From assembly GCA_003971905.1 (NCBI GenBank), contig RSEE01000026.1:496001-560000 (forward strand): 64,000 bases of DNA, given 5' to 3'. The DNA comes from Moniliella sp. 'wahieum'. Taxonomy: Eukaryota > Basidiomycota > Moniliellomycetes > Moniliellales > Moniliellaceae. The position numbers and the translations under genes are program-made. How positions within the stretch are numbered: position 1 is the stretch's first letter; each line of letters begins with the position of its first letter. The notes beneath the pieces were generated by a model. The model saw only the letters and a list, made by a program, of their open reading frames with translations. It searched no databases and was not told the DNA's origin. Shown here piece by piece: positions 11,739-23,240 of the stretch.

Positions 11739-12506
11739 GTTATTCGGCATTTTGGGCCATTCCTGGCTTTCCTCCCCGCACAGTGCAATCAATCCATTGT
11801 CTACACACCTGCTCCTTTCCATTCTCATTTTTGTCGTGTCTCCCCCCCCTTCCTTAACCCCCCGAACTCTATAAGAAAATTGTTACAAGGCATGATTGTT
11901 TTGTTCCGTTTCCCTTCTTGCACATCCTCCACTCCCTCATTGTCTCTCCTTTTTAACACTTCTCATACCATTCTTCTTCTCTTGCACTGCATTCTATCAT
12001 TCCTTTCATCCGCTCCCTACTCTTTTTCGATTTTGTGGCGATTTCATTGGTCATGCCAAAAGGATGGGATGTCAGCAAAAAGATAAGAGGCCCCCGACCT
12101 AAAGCGCATCCGTACGTGCACAGAAGAGTAAATTGGGATGTGTATCGAATTGTTGATCCTGGGACCTTCCCTGGAAAGGATCTGCTACGAATTGTGAGAA
12201 TTTATAGGGGGTGTGCCACCGCCAGTAGCCGTTTTGGGATGGAAGCCAGAGGGAGTTGAGGACGTTGAGGCCTAAGAAACATTGTGAACTTGAATAGATT
12301 GGGATATGGTATGTACATGGTTCCCCATCAGGGAGGACGGATGCGGAGCGCAATGCTGGCCGAAGGGGGGTTTATGCATATAACAGAGAGCGTGGTTGGC
12401 ATACTCTCTGTGCGTGAACGGGATGCCGTCATGAGAATGAGAATGAGAAGAAAAGAGAGTAAGAGAAGATCAAGAAGGTGGCAGAGTAACAACAGGTTTG
12501 CGCATT
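11739..12506. other. intergenic region between convergent genes
   Basis: The 3' flanks of the Ser/Pro-rich gene (+) and the polyamine oxidase gene (-). The first part is T- and CT-rich (11810-12050). I see no gene and no clear structured RNA. Confidence 0.6.
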
Positions 12507-14176
12507 TCACAGATCATCCTGATCCATCTGTAGGCCCATGAGCGAACGGCTGACGATGGGCTTCTGCTCACAAGTGTGAATGTGCTCGTACACAACACTG
12601 CGGGGGCATCGGCCCGTGTTGACGCACCGACTCACCACCCGGCCTGTGTGTCTCCCTTCCGACCAAGCCCCTTGGTAGTACCCGAACATGGCCACCGAGT
12701 TGGCCTCACCCGTAAAGAAAACCGCATTGTTCCCCACGGGCTGACGGAGGTTGGAATGATGTTGGTCCAATTGACCCAGGGGCCAATTGGAGTAAGAGCC
12801 ACGGAAGAGCGGGTCCTGATCCCAGCGAGGAATGACCATGTCCAGCGGTTCAGGTACATCGTCCCCATACATTTCCCGCAACTTCATCATCACTTCCTGC
12901 TTCACCTCAGCATCCGGCATGGCGCCTACCCGACGAGCCTCGGCATCCACGTTGGTCACGAACGTCGCCCAGCCTTGGGATGGGCCGTCAAAGAATCCTC
13001 GTGGTTGAGATTTTGCCAGAGCGGGTACCGCCCCCCTCCTCGGGGTCGGCATACAACTGGAACTGGGTGTCACGCCAAAACTTGCGCGGGAAGAGGAGGA
13101 AGATCTTTTGGTAGAGCGCCATACCAAATGTATAGATTGCTTCCTTTTTCCAGTTGGGCAAGCGCGGGGTCCAAGTCACCATGTTGTCTTGCAAGACACC
13201 AATGCTGAACGTGACAATGACATGCTTGCGAGCGACGAACGTGCCCTGGCTGGTACTAATGCGGGGCGAATCGCGCGAGTAATCAATGTTGCTGACGGTG
13301 GTGTTGAGCCAAAGACGCGGATCCGAGGTAAGCTCCTCCACGCCAAACGCTTCGCGCAGCTCCTGCTCGTAAATGTACTTGAACCCACGTTGATCGACCA
13401 CAAGCCGGTCGTGCTCAGGCTCCTCGGAAAAGGAGAAGGTGTTGTGCAGACTGCACAGTTCGGGAGGCTGGGCATAGGTAAAGTCGGTGTGGAACCACTC
13501 GTATACCTTTTCCAGCGGCGAACGCGGGAGCCAGTCCTTGATGCTAAACCCGGCCGGGTGGAGATATCCACCTGACTCGATTTGATCCGGCGCTTGGCAT
13601 ACTTGCGCACCCGCGCCATCGTCTCATCGAATTGCGGCGCAAAACTCAATGCCTCGTCGGTTTCTTCCAACCACCGACCCCGTGGACCTGGAGCCGCTTC
13701 ATCTTCATCGACACTCCACTTGCCATCGAAAAGTCGCGCTTGCCATAATTTTGCTGCACTGTCTCGAGGCCCCACTTATCTGCCAGCGCCGCAATCTGTT
13801 CTCGTCCAACCCCTTGGATCCAGTTGCCGCCCTTTCAATATACAGCGTGCGGCCGGTCGTTGGGTCGGTCAGCGATTCGCGGTACGCGCGCCCACCCACC
13901 TCGGGACGCGCATCGAGGATGAGAATGTCGGTCACGTTGTGCTTGATGAGTTCCGTCGCGGCTGCAATCCCGGACACGCCAGCACCCAGAATGATCACGT
14001 CAGCCGTCGCGACGGCTGAGGCGGGTGAGGCCGCGGAAGGTAGAGGGAATGTGGATGTCGTGTGACACTGTTGGCTGATCCTGCAACGGCAGTTGCTGCG
14101 AGGGCAGGGCTAGTGCCGCCGAGGCCGTTGCAAGCGCGGCGACGAGCAGGTGGAGCGGTTGAGAGCGAACACGCAT
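12507..14176 (-). CDS. FAD-dependent polyamine oxidase, predicted secreted
   Basis: Flavin amine oxidase of the polyamine oxidase type, oxidising spermine or spermidine with release of H2O2. The start at 14176 gives a typical signal peptide (MRVRSQPLHLLVAALATASA, then ALALPS). Next comes the FAD-binding dinucleotide fold VIILGAGVSGIAAATEL with the acidic end LILDARPEVGGRAY, then GNWIQGVGREQI (the GxNWIQ motif of this family), RLFDGKWSVDEDEA, GGYLHPAGFSIKDWLP, a long substrate-domain segment (SPRISTSQGTFVARKHVIVT), YPLWQNLNHE, PRWDQDPLFRGSYSNWPLGQ, and the C-terminal FAD motif FFTGEANSVAMFGYYQGAW. The family sequence is recovered only by changing frame at about 13830, 13755, 13575, 13040 and 13010, most of these fitting a one-base loss. 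The link from signal peptide to FAD fold (about 14000-14050) also changes frame and could be a small intron. About 540 residues, the usual size. Confidence 0.88.
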
Positions 14177-16511
14177 TGCCGCCGAAAGGAGGAGAAGAAG
14201 ACGTTGGTTGGCGAAGGAGAGAGGGGTGATAGTCGCCAGCAGTTGGCACGGGAGAGATAGGACGCGTAATAGCGGGCTGGGGATATATACACTCTTCACA
14301 CCCCCAGTCATACTCCCACCCCCCAGCGCCGACGATTCAAGCTCCCAGCTTCAAGCGTCACGATTCGGGCCTCAGATTCAGATGCTCAATACTCGGGTCG
14401 GCTGGCGCCGGGTAAGATCTGAGAGACGGGGAGGGGACACTGGCGCAGTGCGTGGTGCTCCACACCAGCAGCGTGGTTGGGCTTTCCGATCCCACTGGCC
14501 CGATAGCGCGCTGCGTCTCATATCATCTGCGCACGGCGACAGTCTCCGCGCTTGCGGCGCCAGCCGTTGTCCCGAGCAGTGCGATTTCAAAATGCCCGGG
14601 CGCTGGCCTAGTGCCGAAGCTCGGTCGGGGCACGGGGGCAGCACGGGGCAGCACTGCGGCTGCAGTTCGGCGCCGTTCGGCGCCGCGCCAGCCAAGCCTA
14701 TAGCAGGGGATAGCAGAGCATGGTTCAGTAATGTCGTTGAAGGAATATGAATCTGGAATGAATCTGGCATCTTACTAGCTTCAGCCCCTCTCTCACCACC
14801 TCCTTCCCACAATCCCGTCCACCACTATGCCTATACTCAGATCCTAGATCTCAGATACCCGTGTCACATGGTGCATGAGCGCATCAGCTGCCAAAACTCA
14901 AGCTCCCTTTTACTGTACTCGTGTCATTTCCAGACGAGCTTACGCGTAAGGCTGAGACTCAGCCGATAAAGAAACGCTGCGCCTATCAGAGACTCGCTCG
15001 TCTGGCGTGTGCTGCCTTTTCGTGCCAACCCGCTCGAGAGGAAAATGGACTCGCCAGCAGGTCATGGCCCTCTGTCTCCGACCATTCGCTTCCAAACAGG
15101 ATGCAGCGCGAGTGGATACGAATGAGCGTGGTAGACATGCGAGCGATGAACTCGATGGACGATGAACGATATCCAAAAACTGAGACTTCAGTAAAAGATA
15201 GGGATCCTCAACATCTCGTTGGCCTTCTTGATGGCATAATACCTGCGCGTCGTCATTTTTTAGGCAGACTGCGCTTCAATTAGTGAGGTAGAACGTGTAT
15301 GCTGTCCCAAAAATGGGGACGGCAGCGCTTTGGGTCAAAGGAGGCGGCACAGAAGACTATTAGCGCAGAGACCGGCACACAAACTATGGATCCCTTTTGA
15401 AACCCACGGTACTAATCTTGCAGCAGAAAGTGGCTCGGGATGTGCATCGCCAGTGCATGGATGTGTCGACGCGGAAGAGTCGATCCCACTTCACATTCAC
15501 TCAGACCGCTGCCCCCTCCGAGGACACCATGTCCCACAAAGAGAGGACACTGCCGGACCCTGTTCTGCTAAGAACCTTTTCGTCCCATGGCCATCTACCA
15601 CTCGCTGCGTCCGTGGCATCCTGCGCCAGGTTGGTTGGCCTGAACGCTATGCCTGCTGCCATCGCGCCCCAAGCCGCTCGTTCAAGGGCAGACGAGCAGG
15701 CGGCTTCAATTCGGGCCGACCCATCCAAGTACAAATGCGTATGTGCCTACTGCCGCTTCACCCGGACCTAGGTCTTCAGAACCGTCGAATGATACACTGC
15801 TCTTCAATCACGAGTATGTTATTCGCCCCGAAGGGCTGGAAAGGGCTGATGCAGCCGTTGGCGAATGGTTTTTTGTTAGGAAGGGAAGCCAGGAACCTGC
15901 ATTTGCCCTGGGACGCAGCAACCTGCCTCAACATCTTCAACGTCCATTAGTACTTGGTGGTGGTATACGTCTCGCCGCAGAGCCCTACGCCCGCCCGTCT
16001 CGACGCGCCTCCACAACCTGCATCCGCCACCGCTGGGCGCTTTGAATCCACTGGGGATGAGGTAAGCTGCGCTAGGTCTCAATGTTGCAACCTGCTAACC
16101 TCCCACCCGGGGAAGGACGAAGCTTGAAGCTGAAAGGCTGAAGCTTGAAGGATGTCTGCGGGAGAAGAAGAAAGAGAGTGGCTGCTTCTTTTGTATACCG
16201 CCATATATCCTGCCCCTGGAGGTGGGGCACCCCACAGGTTCAGAGCCAGTCCCCGGCACCGCTGCTAGCGATGGCCCCGACGGGGGTTTACTGCTGTCCC
16301 GTTGAACCAAGCAAAAACAACCAGGATTTAGACGAGCAGCAGGGGAAGCCAGCCCGAAACCGTTAGGGTTGCTGCCTGACACTGCCCCCAAGCTGCCCTC
16401 AGCATCATCGGCCGTCGATTTCTGGGCCAACAAAAAGTGTTGCTTCGGCTTACGGGCGTGACGCTGCCTTTCCACCACCACCTAGGCACCTTGCGCGTCC
16501 CCCCTTTCACC
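14177..16511. other. 2.3-kb intergenic region between divergent genes
   Basis: Lies between the polyamine oxidase (-) and RCC1 (+) starts, so it should hold both promoters. Open frames here (for example 14208-14750 and 15330-15950) have no family resemblance and unusual composition. Small words seen elsewhere recur: GCTTCAAGC near 14350, TCAGATCCTAGATCTCAGAT near 14838, GAAGCTTGAAGCTGAAAG near 16122. Confidence 0.55.
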
Positions 16512-18513
16512 ATGGCACCCAGACGCGCCCGTGCTGCCCCCAAGCCGTCGTCCAAAGACGCGGCATCTGCACCCACCGCCGCTGCTCCCACTGGAACGGC
16601 TTCGACCGAGACCAATGGCACGGCTAAGCGCGCCAAGCGTCCGCGCTCGGCCACCCCGGACGAAGGTGCTGACGAGCCAGCCAAGCAAGCCAAGCGCGAG
16701 TCCAGCCCCGCGCCAGCCCAAGCACAGCCCACCAAGAAACCCCGCGTGGTCAAGTCAGGATTTTCCAACCCGGCTCCTTCCCCCTTTCCTGCCCCCACCC
16801 ACCTGCACGCGGCAAAGCCGGCCGAAGGCACGCAAGCCACCCGTTCCCTTTCATCTGGGGCAACGGAGATATGGGCCAGCTCGGACTGGGCACCGATGCT
16901 CTGGATGAAATTCAGCGCCCGCGGATCCATGCGTGGGTTCAAGAGAAGACGGCAGAAGGAAAGCTCGGTCCGCATGGGTTGGAGCAGGTTGCTGCCGGCG
17001 GTCTTCACACGCTCGCCCTTGACTCAAACGGCACGGTACGTGCTACCCTTCCTTCTTTCATCGACCAATCGCGGCAGGTTCCAGATCCGACTCTGAATTG
17101 ATTTACTGACTCATTTTCTCCTCCCTACGCGTTACGACAGGTATGGACGTGGGGGATTAACGACAATGCTGCGCTGGGCCGTAGCACCACACGCGATCCG
17201 GAGCGCGATTCGGAAGAATTCGAAACTGTGCCCACTCCTGTTGAGGCCATGTCGCCTTCGGGCGAAGGCGTGATTGGCGGCGACGGTCCCGATGGCGGAA
17301 AGGTGGGCAAGGTGGAGAAGTTCCGTGCTACTCGTGTCGCCGCTTCTAACTCGTGCTCCGTCGCTCTGAATGAGGCTGGCGAGTTGCGCGTCTGGGCTCT
17401 TTCCGGGTACGTGGTAGCTATCGGGAGCACCGGGTCGAGCTGGCGGGCTACTGATGGAATGAACTAACTGTTTCCTGTTTTTTTGTTTTTTGTTTGTTTT
17501 TGTTTCCTTCTTTTCAGAGCAATGATGGCCTGCTTGGATTTGATCCGACCCCGACAGCAGCCAAGCTGCAGTTCACCCCTCGCCCGCTCCATGGTCTCGA
17601 GAAGATCAAGTTTTCAGCTGTGGTGTGCGGGGAGGACCACGTGCTTGCTCTTTCTCAACAGGCACAGTTTGGAGTTGGGGCAACGGCCAACAATCCCAGT
17701 TGGGTCGCCGTGTGATTGAGCGGCGCAAGCTCAACGCCCTGTTCCCAGCTAAGCTCGCGCTCCGTAAGATTGTTACGATTGGGTGTGGATCGTATCACTC
17801 TTTTGCGGTCAACGAAGCGGGAAAGGTTATGCCTGGGGCCTCAACACGTTTGGTCAGTTGGGCATGGAGACAGCCGAGGACCAAGTCGTCGAGCCTTTGC
17901 TCGTCGAGGCATTGTTGCCTGAAAAGCACAATGGCGCCAAAGTGATTCAGATCGACGCTGGCTCCCACTTCACCCTGTTCCTCTTTGACAATGGCCAGGT
18001 GTGGGGTCGGGACGGTGCGACGGCAATGAGCTCGGCCTGGGCGAAGATCATCCTGCCAAAATTACCCTGATCAAGGAACGCGAGGCCTGGGCGGCCGAGC
18101 GCGAAGTTCAGCTGCAGGAAGAGTTGAAGGCCTACGAAGCCATGAAAGCAAAGAAAGAGGCTCACATTGGTACTGAGGGCGCGTTTGCAGGCGTGCTCTC
18201 AGCGGAGGATTTGCCGCCGGTACGCGGTCCTCCCCCGGACGAGTACCTGACCGAGCCCGTTCATATTCCCTTCCCTGACAATCGCCACATTGTCCAAGTT
18301 TCCGCTGGCCCTCGCTACTCGGTCGCCGTGTCTCGCGATGGCCACGCTTACACCTGGGGGTTGGGCCAGAACTCGGAGCTCGGACAAGGCGGTGAGGAGA
18401 CGGTCGAGACGCCCACGCTGCTCACGAGCAAATCTCTACGCCAGGCTGTGAGCTTGGCTACCTCCGCTGGAGGACAGCACGCCATCTTGCTCACCCTGCC
18501 CCGCGCCGAATAA
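16512..18513 (+). CDS. RCC1: RCC1-type guanine nucleotide exchange factor for Ran (Srm1/Prp20/Pim1)
   Basis: Chromatin-bound exchange factor that loads Ran with GTP and so drives nuclear transport. The start MAPRRARAAPKPSS is followed by a basic, Lys/Ala/Pro-rich tail with KRAKRPRS and KKPRVVKSG, suited to DNA binding and nuclear import. The seven-bladed propeller repeats follow: FIWGNGDMGQLGLGTDALDE, VWTWGINDNAALGR, VWGSFRSNDGLLGF, VWSWGNGQQSQLG, VYAWGLNTFGQLGME, VWGSGRCDGNELGLG, YTWGLGQNSELGQG. A charged helix insertion (EREAWAAEREVQLQEEL) sits before the last blade. Introns: 17036-17140 (GTACGT...GACAG, phase 0) and 17407-17517. Five frame breaks (16839-16842, 17394-17396, 17661-17662, 17827-17828, 18003-18006) are each repaired by one extra base in a run of C, G, G, T and G. 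The protein ends SAGGQHAILLTLPRAE. Confidence 0.93.
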
Positions 18514-19220
18514 GGCACAATCGAATCGATGCGATGCGACCCGGCGTGCTGGACCGTTCTGGATTATATCTTCTTTCGACTTGCAATGTCCCCAAGCCAC
18601 CCTGCCCTTTTCCAGTTGCTCCAGTAGACCTCTCTGCTTCCTCCGCCCCCGTGCGCCCTGGATGATGGATAACACCGCATTGGCCAACCAGCTCGCTCTG
18701 GCCAAGGCGGGGCAGGATGGTTTGTTTCTTGCCGAGCTAAAATTGCGTTTGAACCTGGACTAGCTGGACTGCCGCTCTCGGTTGTCGCTGCCTGGATTTG
18801 TCGGTAGTACGGTGTGTAGTCACTAGTCACTAGCTTCACTAGTCAAAGGTTGAAGGACGCAGGACGTAGGGAAAGGGTAGCTTGAGGGAACTGGAGGAGG
18901 CAAGTTGGGACCAAGCCTGGACTAGCGCTGCTTACCGCCAGCGCCCCTAGTGCATGTGTCGAGCGTGTTAGTGTCGATGGGAGGGTGCACGGCGCGCGAA
19001 CCCACAAGCTTGGCGGCTGTGGTGTTGCTTGCTGCTGTGGGGCAAATTCAGTTGCGCAGGTATCATGCATCAAACATCATGCATCGTACATCATGATCGA
19101 TCAGCAACTCCCTCACTTGAATTGAACGCTGGGTCCCATCTTGGCCGTCTCTACCATCGCACCCGTCTTCTGCTGTGAGTTGGTCAACACTACCTGGCTC
19201 GGGAGGTCAGCTGACGAGAG
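18514..19220. other. intergenic region
   Basis: 3' flank of RCC1 and upstream region of the acyltransferase gene, both on +. Contains GTCACTAGTCACTAGCTTCACTAGTC (about 18820-18845), a word family also seen near 6100 and 47053, and CATCATGCATC repeats near 19060-19095. No gene seen. Confidence 0.55.
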
Positions 19221-20620
19221 ATGAGGTCGTCATTGGAGCTGGACTACCAAGGGCAGCTGCCTTCGCTGCGCTTGTACACCCAGCTGGCACTGGTCTACTC
19301 CCTTCCCCCGGCCGGCGTCGAGGCAGGCCAGGTGGAGCAGATCGTGCGCGCCGGGCTTGTGCGCCTGGCTCATTTCTTGCCTTGGACGACAGGCGCAGTT
19401 GAAGTGCGTGGTGGCACCTCCACCCGCTCAGGAACCTACTTTTTGTCGTGGGATGACGCCCAGCCAGTCGAGCAGCGCATCCAGTTGGTTCTGCGGGACC
19501 GGAGAGGGGAACAGGTCGGCTCGGGTCTCACCCCGCTCCCCGAGCACTTGGTTTGTCCGTATCCTACGTTCCTGCCTGCCGGCGCGCCGGAGTATGCGCT
19601 CGTGACCCAGATCACCATCCTCGACCATACCCTGGTCCTTACCACCCTCACTTCCCATGCTACTGCGGATCTTATGGGCCAGGCGAGTCTCTTGCGTTGG
19701 CTCGATCGGTGCTGTCGCAACGCGCCCCTCACCACAGAAGACATGGCAGTGGGGATGCAAAAACGGGAGGAGGTCGTACCTATTTTCCCGTCTACCTGGC
19801 GTCCTGGACCCGAGATGGACTTCCCCTTGCCTCCTGCCGACATGGGCGGGGAGAAGCCCGAGCCCGAGCCTGAGCCCAGACACAGGAGGAGCGGAGCTGG
19901 GTCGTGTTTCGTTTTTCTGCGCCCCATTTGGCCCGGATCAAACGCGAAGCTCATCTTGCCCTTGCGGAGGATCAGTGGGTTTCGACTGACGATGTGCTGA
20001 CAGCAGCCGTGTGGGGTGCATTGACACGCATTCGTCTTCAAGCTGCTCCTTTGGCCTCGCATACTTCTCCTGTCCTCCTTTCCCGCGCCGTGGACATGCG
20101 CAGCGCATTCCATGTCGCTTCGTCGTACCCGGGATTGCTCGAGCACCTCCCCCTCCACGTTCTGCCAGCCGCCGAACTTGTCTCTGCTCCCTTGGGACGT
20201 CTGGCCTGGCACCTGCGCCAGCGTCTGGCCGACAAGCCCACCCTCGTGGCCCAGACGCGCGGCTGGGCGACGCTCATCCACCGTACCGCTCACAAGGACA
20301 CGGTGAACCTGCTGGGCCCACTCGATACCCAGCGGGGAGACATTATGGTTTCCTCCTGGGCCAAGGCAGATGTGTGGGGGCTACGGATGGGCTTGGACGG
20401 ACTGGGGATAGGACCTGCGAGGGCAGTGTGGCGGCCCACCTTCCCCGCCGTGCGGGGACTGGTGTACTTTCTCCCCAAGCACCCGGATGGGCAGGTGGAC
20501 GTGATGCTTTGTTTGACCCAGCAGGAATCGGAGGCGCTGGCGATGGATCCGGTGTGGGTGGGGGCCCAGAGGCTAAGCACTGACGCTCCGCTTGAGCCTC
20601 GTGCCCCATCACTTGCTTAG
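19221..20620 (+). CDS. BAHD-like acyltransferase (transferase family PF02458, trichothecene acetyltransferase type)
   Basis: CoA-dependent O-acyltransferase fold found in fungal secondary and detoxification metabolism; the substrate cannot be told. Start MRSSLELDYQGQLPSLRLYT, followed by the family-typical RLAHFLPWTTGAVEV. The catalytic HxxxD motif is SHATADLMGQ (His and Asp present; the first of the usual two His is Ser). Later come DDVLTAAVWGALTRIR, VDMRSAF, and a C-terminal SSWAKADVWGLRMGLDG / GLGIGPARAVWRP, which corresponds to the DFGWG-like region of fungal members. One frame break at about 19875-19877 (CCC, one C missing) restores TQEERSWVVFRFSAPHLARI. About 466 residues, normal for the family. 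No other biosynthetic genes adjoin it (RCC1 and eRF1 flank it). Confidence 0.82.
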
Positions 20621-21182
20621 CTCGTGCAGCCCCAGTCCTCCGGGCTGTGTTGAGTCGTGTGCTCCCGCGACTTGACCCGCCCCTTGCGACTCTCCAATGC
20701 AATGCGACCTCTTGCTTCTTCCACCTGCGGCTGGGAAAGGGGAGGGTTCGGCCGGTGCTGCGGCGACGGCTACGGATAGATAAGCGAGGCGTGGAGAGCC
20801 TGGCTGGGCGTCTGTCGATGCGGGGCGAGAGGGATGAGTACTGAGTAGAATATAGACTCGGCATAGGGCGGCAGGGCAGGCGAGGTGATGTGGCTGTCAC
20901 ATACTCCACCGACGCCGGATGGGACGACCGGGGGTCCGAAGCAGCGGAACAAGGGCGGAATGCAATTTTTTGCATCACGCATGAGGGCGCGGAGCCACAC
21001 CGAGAGACTGGCGCCGTGCCTGCCGCCGTTCTTCGCATGCTGGCGTGGGTGCGGGCCGCTGGCGCGGGCGTGGGCGCGGTGCTGGCGGGTGCGGATGGGC
21101 GGCACCCAGTGGCTAGCTCGTCTCGCCACCACCACCACACACCACACCACCCCGACCCGGTTCTCCCCGCCTGTCTTCCACC
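20621..21182. other. intergenic region upstream of eRF1
   Basis: Short GC-rich spacer. CACCACCACACACCACACCACC lies just upstream of the eRF1 start and probably belongs to its promoter or leader. No gene seen. Confidence 0.55.
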
Positions 21183-22577
21183 ATGTCGACCACCAACCCT
21201 AGCGGGCAGGACGCTGACAGCAACATCCAGGTATGCCCCTCCCCTTGCTGCCCTCGCTCTGCCTTGCGTCTCGTTCGCTGACCCCCTTCGTCCCTCAGAT
21301 TTGGAAGATCAAGAAGCTGGTCAAGAGCCTGGACAATGCTCGTGGCGCCGGTACCTCTATGATCAGTCTTATTCTCCCGCCCAAGTCCCAGATCAGCCAG
21401 GCGACCAACATGCTCACCGGTGAGTATGGCACAGCGTCCAACATCAAGTCGCGTGTCAACCGCCTCTCGGTGCTCAGTGCCATCACCTCGACCCAACAGC
21501 GTCTCAAGCTGTACAGCAAGGTGCCCCCAACGGCCTCATCGTCTACTGTGGCACGATTCTTACCGACGAAGGCAAGGAGAAGAAGGTCAACTTTAGCTTT
21601 GAGCCTTTCAAGCCCATCAACACTTCCCTCTATCTCTGCGACAACAAGTTCCACACCGAAGCGCTGTCGGAACTGCTCGAGTCGGACGCTGTGTTTGGGT
21701 TTATCATCATGGACGGCAACGGTTCCCTATACGGCACGGTGTCTGGAAACACCCGTACCGTTCTTCACAAGTTCTCTGTCGACTTGCCCAAGAAGCACGG
21801 GCGTGGTGGTCAGTCCGCCGTCCGTTTCTCCCGTCTGCGTGAAGAGGCGCGGCACAACTACGTTCGCAAAGTCGCCGAGTTGGCCACCCAACACTTTATC
21901 ACTGACAATAAGTGCAATGTTGCCGGTCTCGTCTTGGCTGGTTCGGCCGACTTTAAGACGGTCCTTGCTCAGTCTGATCTCTTCGACCCCCGTCTCAGCG
22001 CCAAGCTCATCCGCACCGTCGACGTGTCGTACGGAGGCGAGAACGGGTTCAACCAGGCGATCGAGGAGGCGTCCGAGTCGCTGCAGAACGTCAAGTTTGT
22101 CCAGGAGAAAAAGTTGATCCAAAAGTACTTTGACGAGATCAGCCTCGAGACGGGCAAGTACTGCTTTGGAATCGACGATACTTTCAAGGCGCTCGAGTTG
22201 GGTGCAGTCGAGACGCTCATTGTGTGGGAAAACTTGGAGATCACGCGGTACGAACTCAAAGACTCCGAGGGCCACACGGTCGTGCTCATGCTCAACAAGG
22301 AGCAGAGAAGGACCGGTCGCGGTTCATTGACCCACTCACCGGCGCCGACTTGGAGCAGGTAGATGAACCCATGCCGTTGCTCGAATGGCTCGCTGAACAC
22401 TACAAAGACTTTGGTACCAACCTCGAGTTTGTCACGGACCGTTCCACCGAAGGCAACCAATTCGTCCGCGGCTTTGGTGGCATTGGTGGCCTGCTGCGGT
22501 ACAAGGTGGCGTTCGAGGATTTGGCCATGTACGAGGACGAAGACGAGGAGTTTATGACGGACGACTCGGACGACTGA
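21183..22577 (+). CDS. SUP45: eukaryotic peptide chain release factor eRF1
   Basis: Recognises all three stop codons in the ribosomal A site and triggers peptide release together with eRF3. Exon 1 (21183-21230) encodes [16 protein letters not shown]; the intron is 21231-21298 (GTATGC...CTCAG); exon 2 continues [20 protein letters not shown]. Decoding motifs are intact: NIKS ([14 protein letters not shown]) and YxCxxxF (YLCDNKF). The catalytic GGQ is in [20 protein letters not shown]. The C-terminal eRF3-binding end is acidic ([15 protein letters not shown]). Two one-base losses split the frame: in the C run 21524-21528 (restores [19 protein letters not shown]) and near 22304 (restores [14 protein letters not shown]). 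About 440 residues, the normal length. Confidence 0.96.
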
Positions 22578-23240
22578 CTCGCTTGCGCGTCCTGCTCCTC
22601 CAGGGCGCGCCCAGATGGGCACGCCCGAGCCGCCCGGCTTCCCACCCGCTTGGGTCCGTCCTACCTGTCCGCCCAGGCCTAAGAGACTGAAACCTCTCCC
22701 CTCTCCCCATTCCCTCTGATTTTCCCCTTGCCTCTTTGTTTTGGGGCTGTTCGGTTTTGGTTTTCCTGGGCGGACGTGGGCGAAGAACGAGGGGGTTCCA
22801 CCTTGCTTGTGGTCTCTCTCTTGCTCTTCTTTCGACGGTCCTGTGCGGCTGGGTTGCATACCACGAGGCGTATCTCCCCTCCCCCCCCCCCCCCCCTTCC
22901 CATCCAAATCTATGATCCACCGTATTGCTTTCGCTGCTGGGCGCAGTGGCCAGGAAGCAACGAATGTCCGTAGTCACACGTTCCAAGGCAGGCGTAGGAT
23001 TCGAAGGGCTACCAGAAAATAAATTGAGGCGACTGCATCGAAATGTGCCGTCTTACCTAAGCTGGCTGGACACGGTTTCAAGCTTCAAGGGCGAACGTCT
23101 GAATGTGGGTTGCGATCACTTGGCCGGCCGCTCCCAGACCACGACCCACCACCATCACCACCCCTAGTTTTCGCGTCGCGCGGCCCAACACCCAACCCCC
23201 AACATAACATCCCCCATCCACCTCCCACGTTCGACCCACC
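22578..23240. other. intergenic region with long poly-C tract
   Basis: 3' flank of eRF1 and leader of ISY1. Holds a run of C of about 18 bases interrupted by T (22878-22897), a TTTCAAGCTTCAAGG word near 23082, and CCACCATCACCACCCC near 23147. No gene seen. Confidence 0.55.

Noticed and set aside
14208-14750. 180-codon + strand frame upstream of the polyamine oxidase gene
   Set aside because: Overlaps the signal-peptide end of that gene and has no family-like segment.
17380-18010. Programmed frameshifting in RCC1
   Set aside because: Five shifts in one gene, all one missing base in runs and shared with unrelated genes, fit sequence error far better than regulation.
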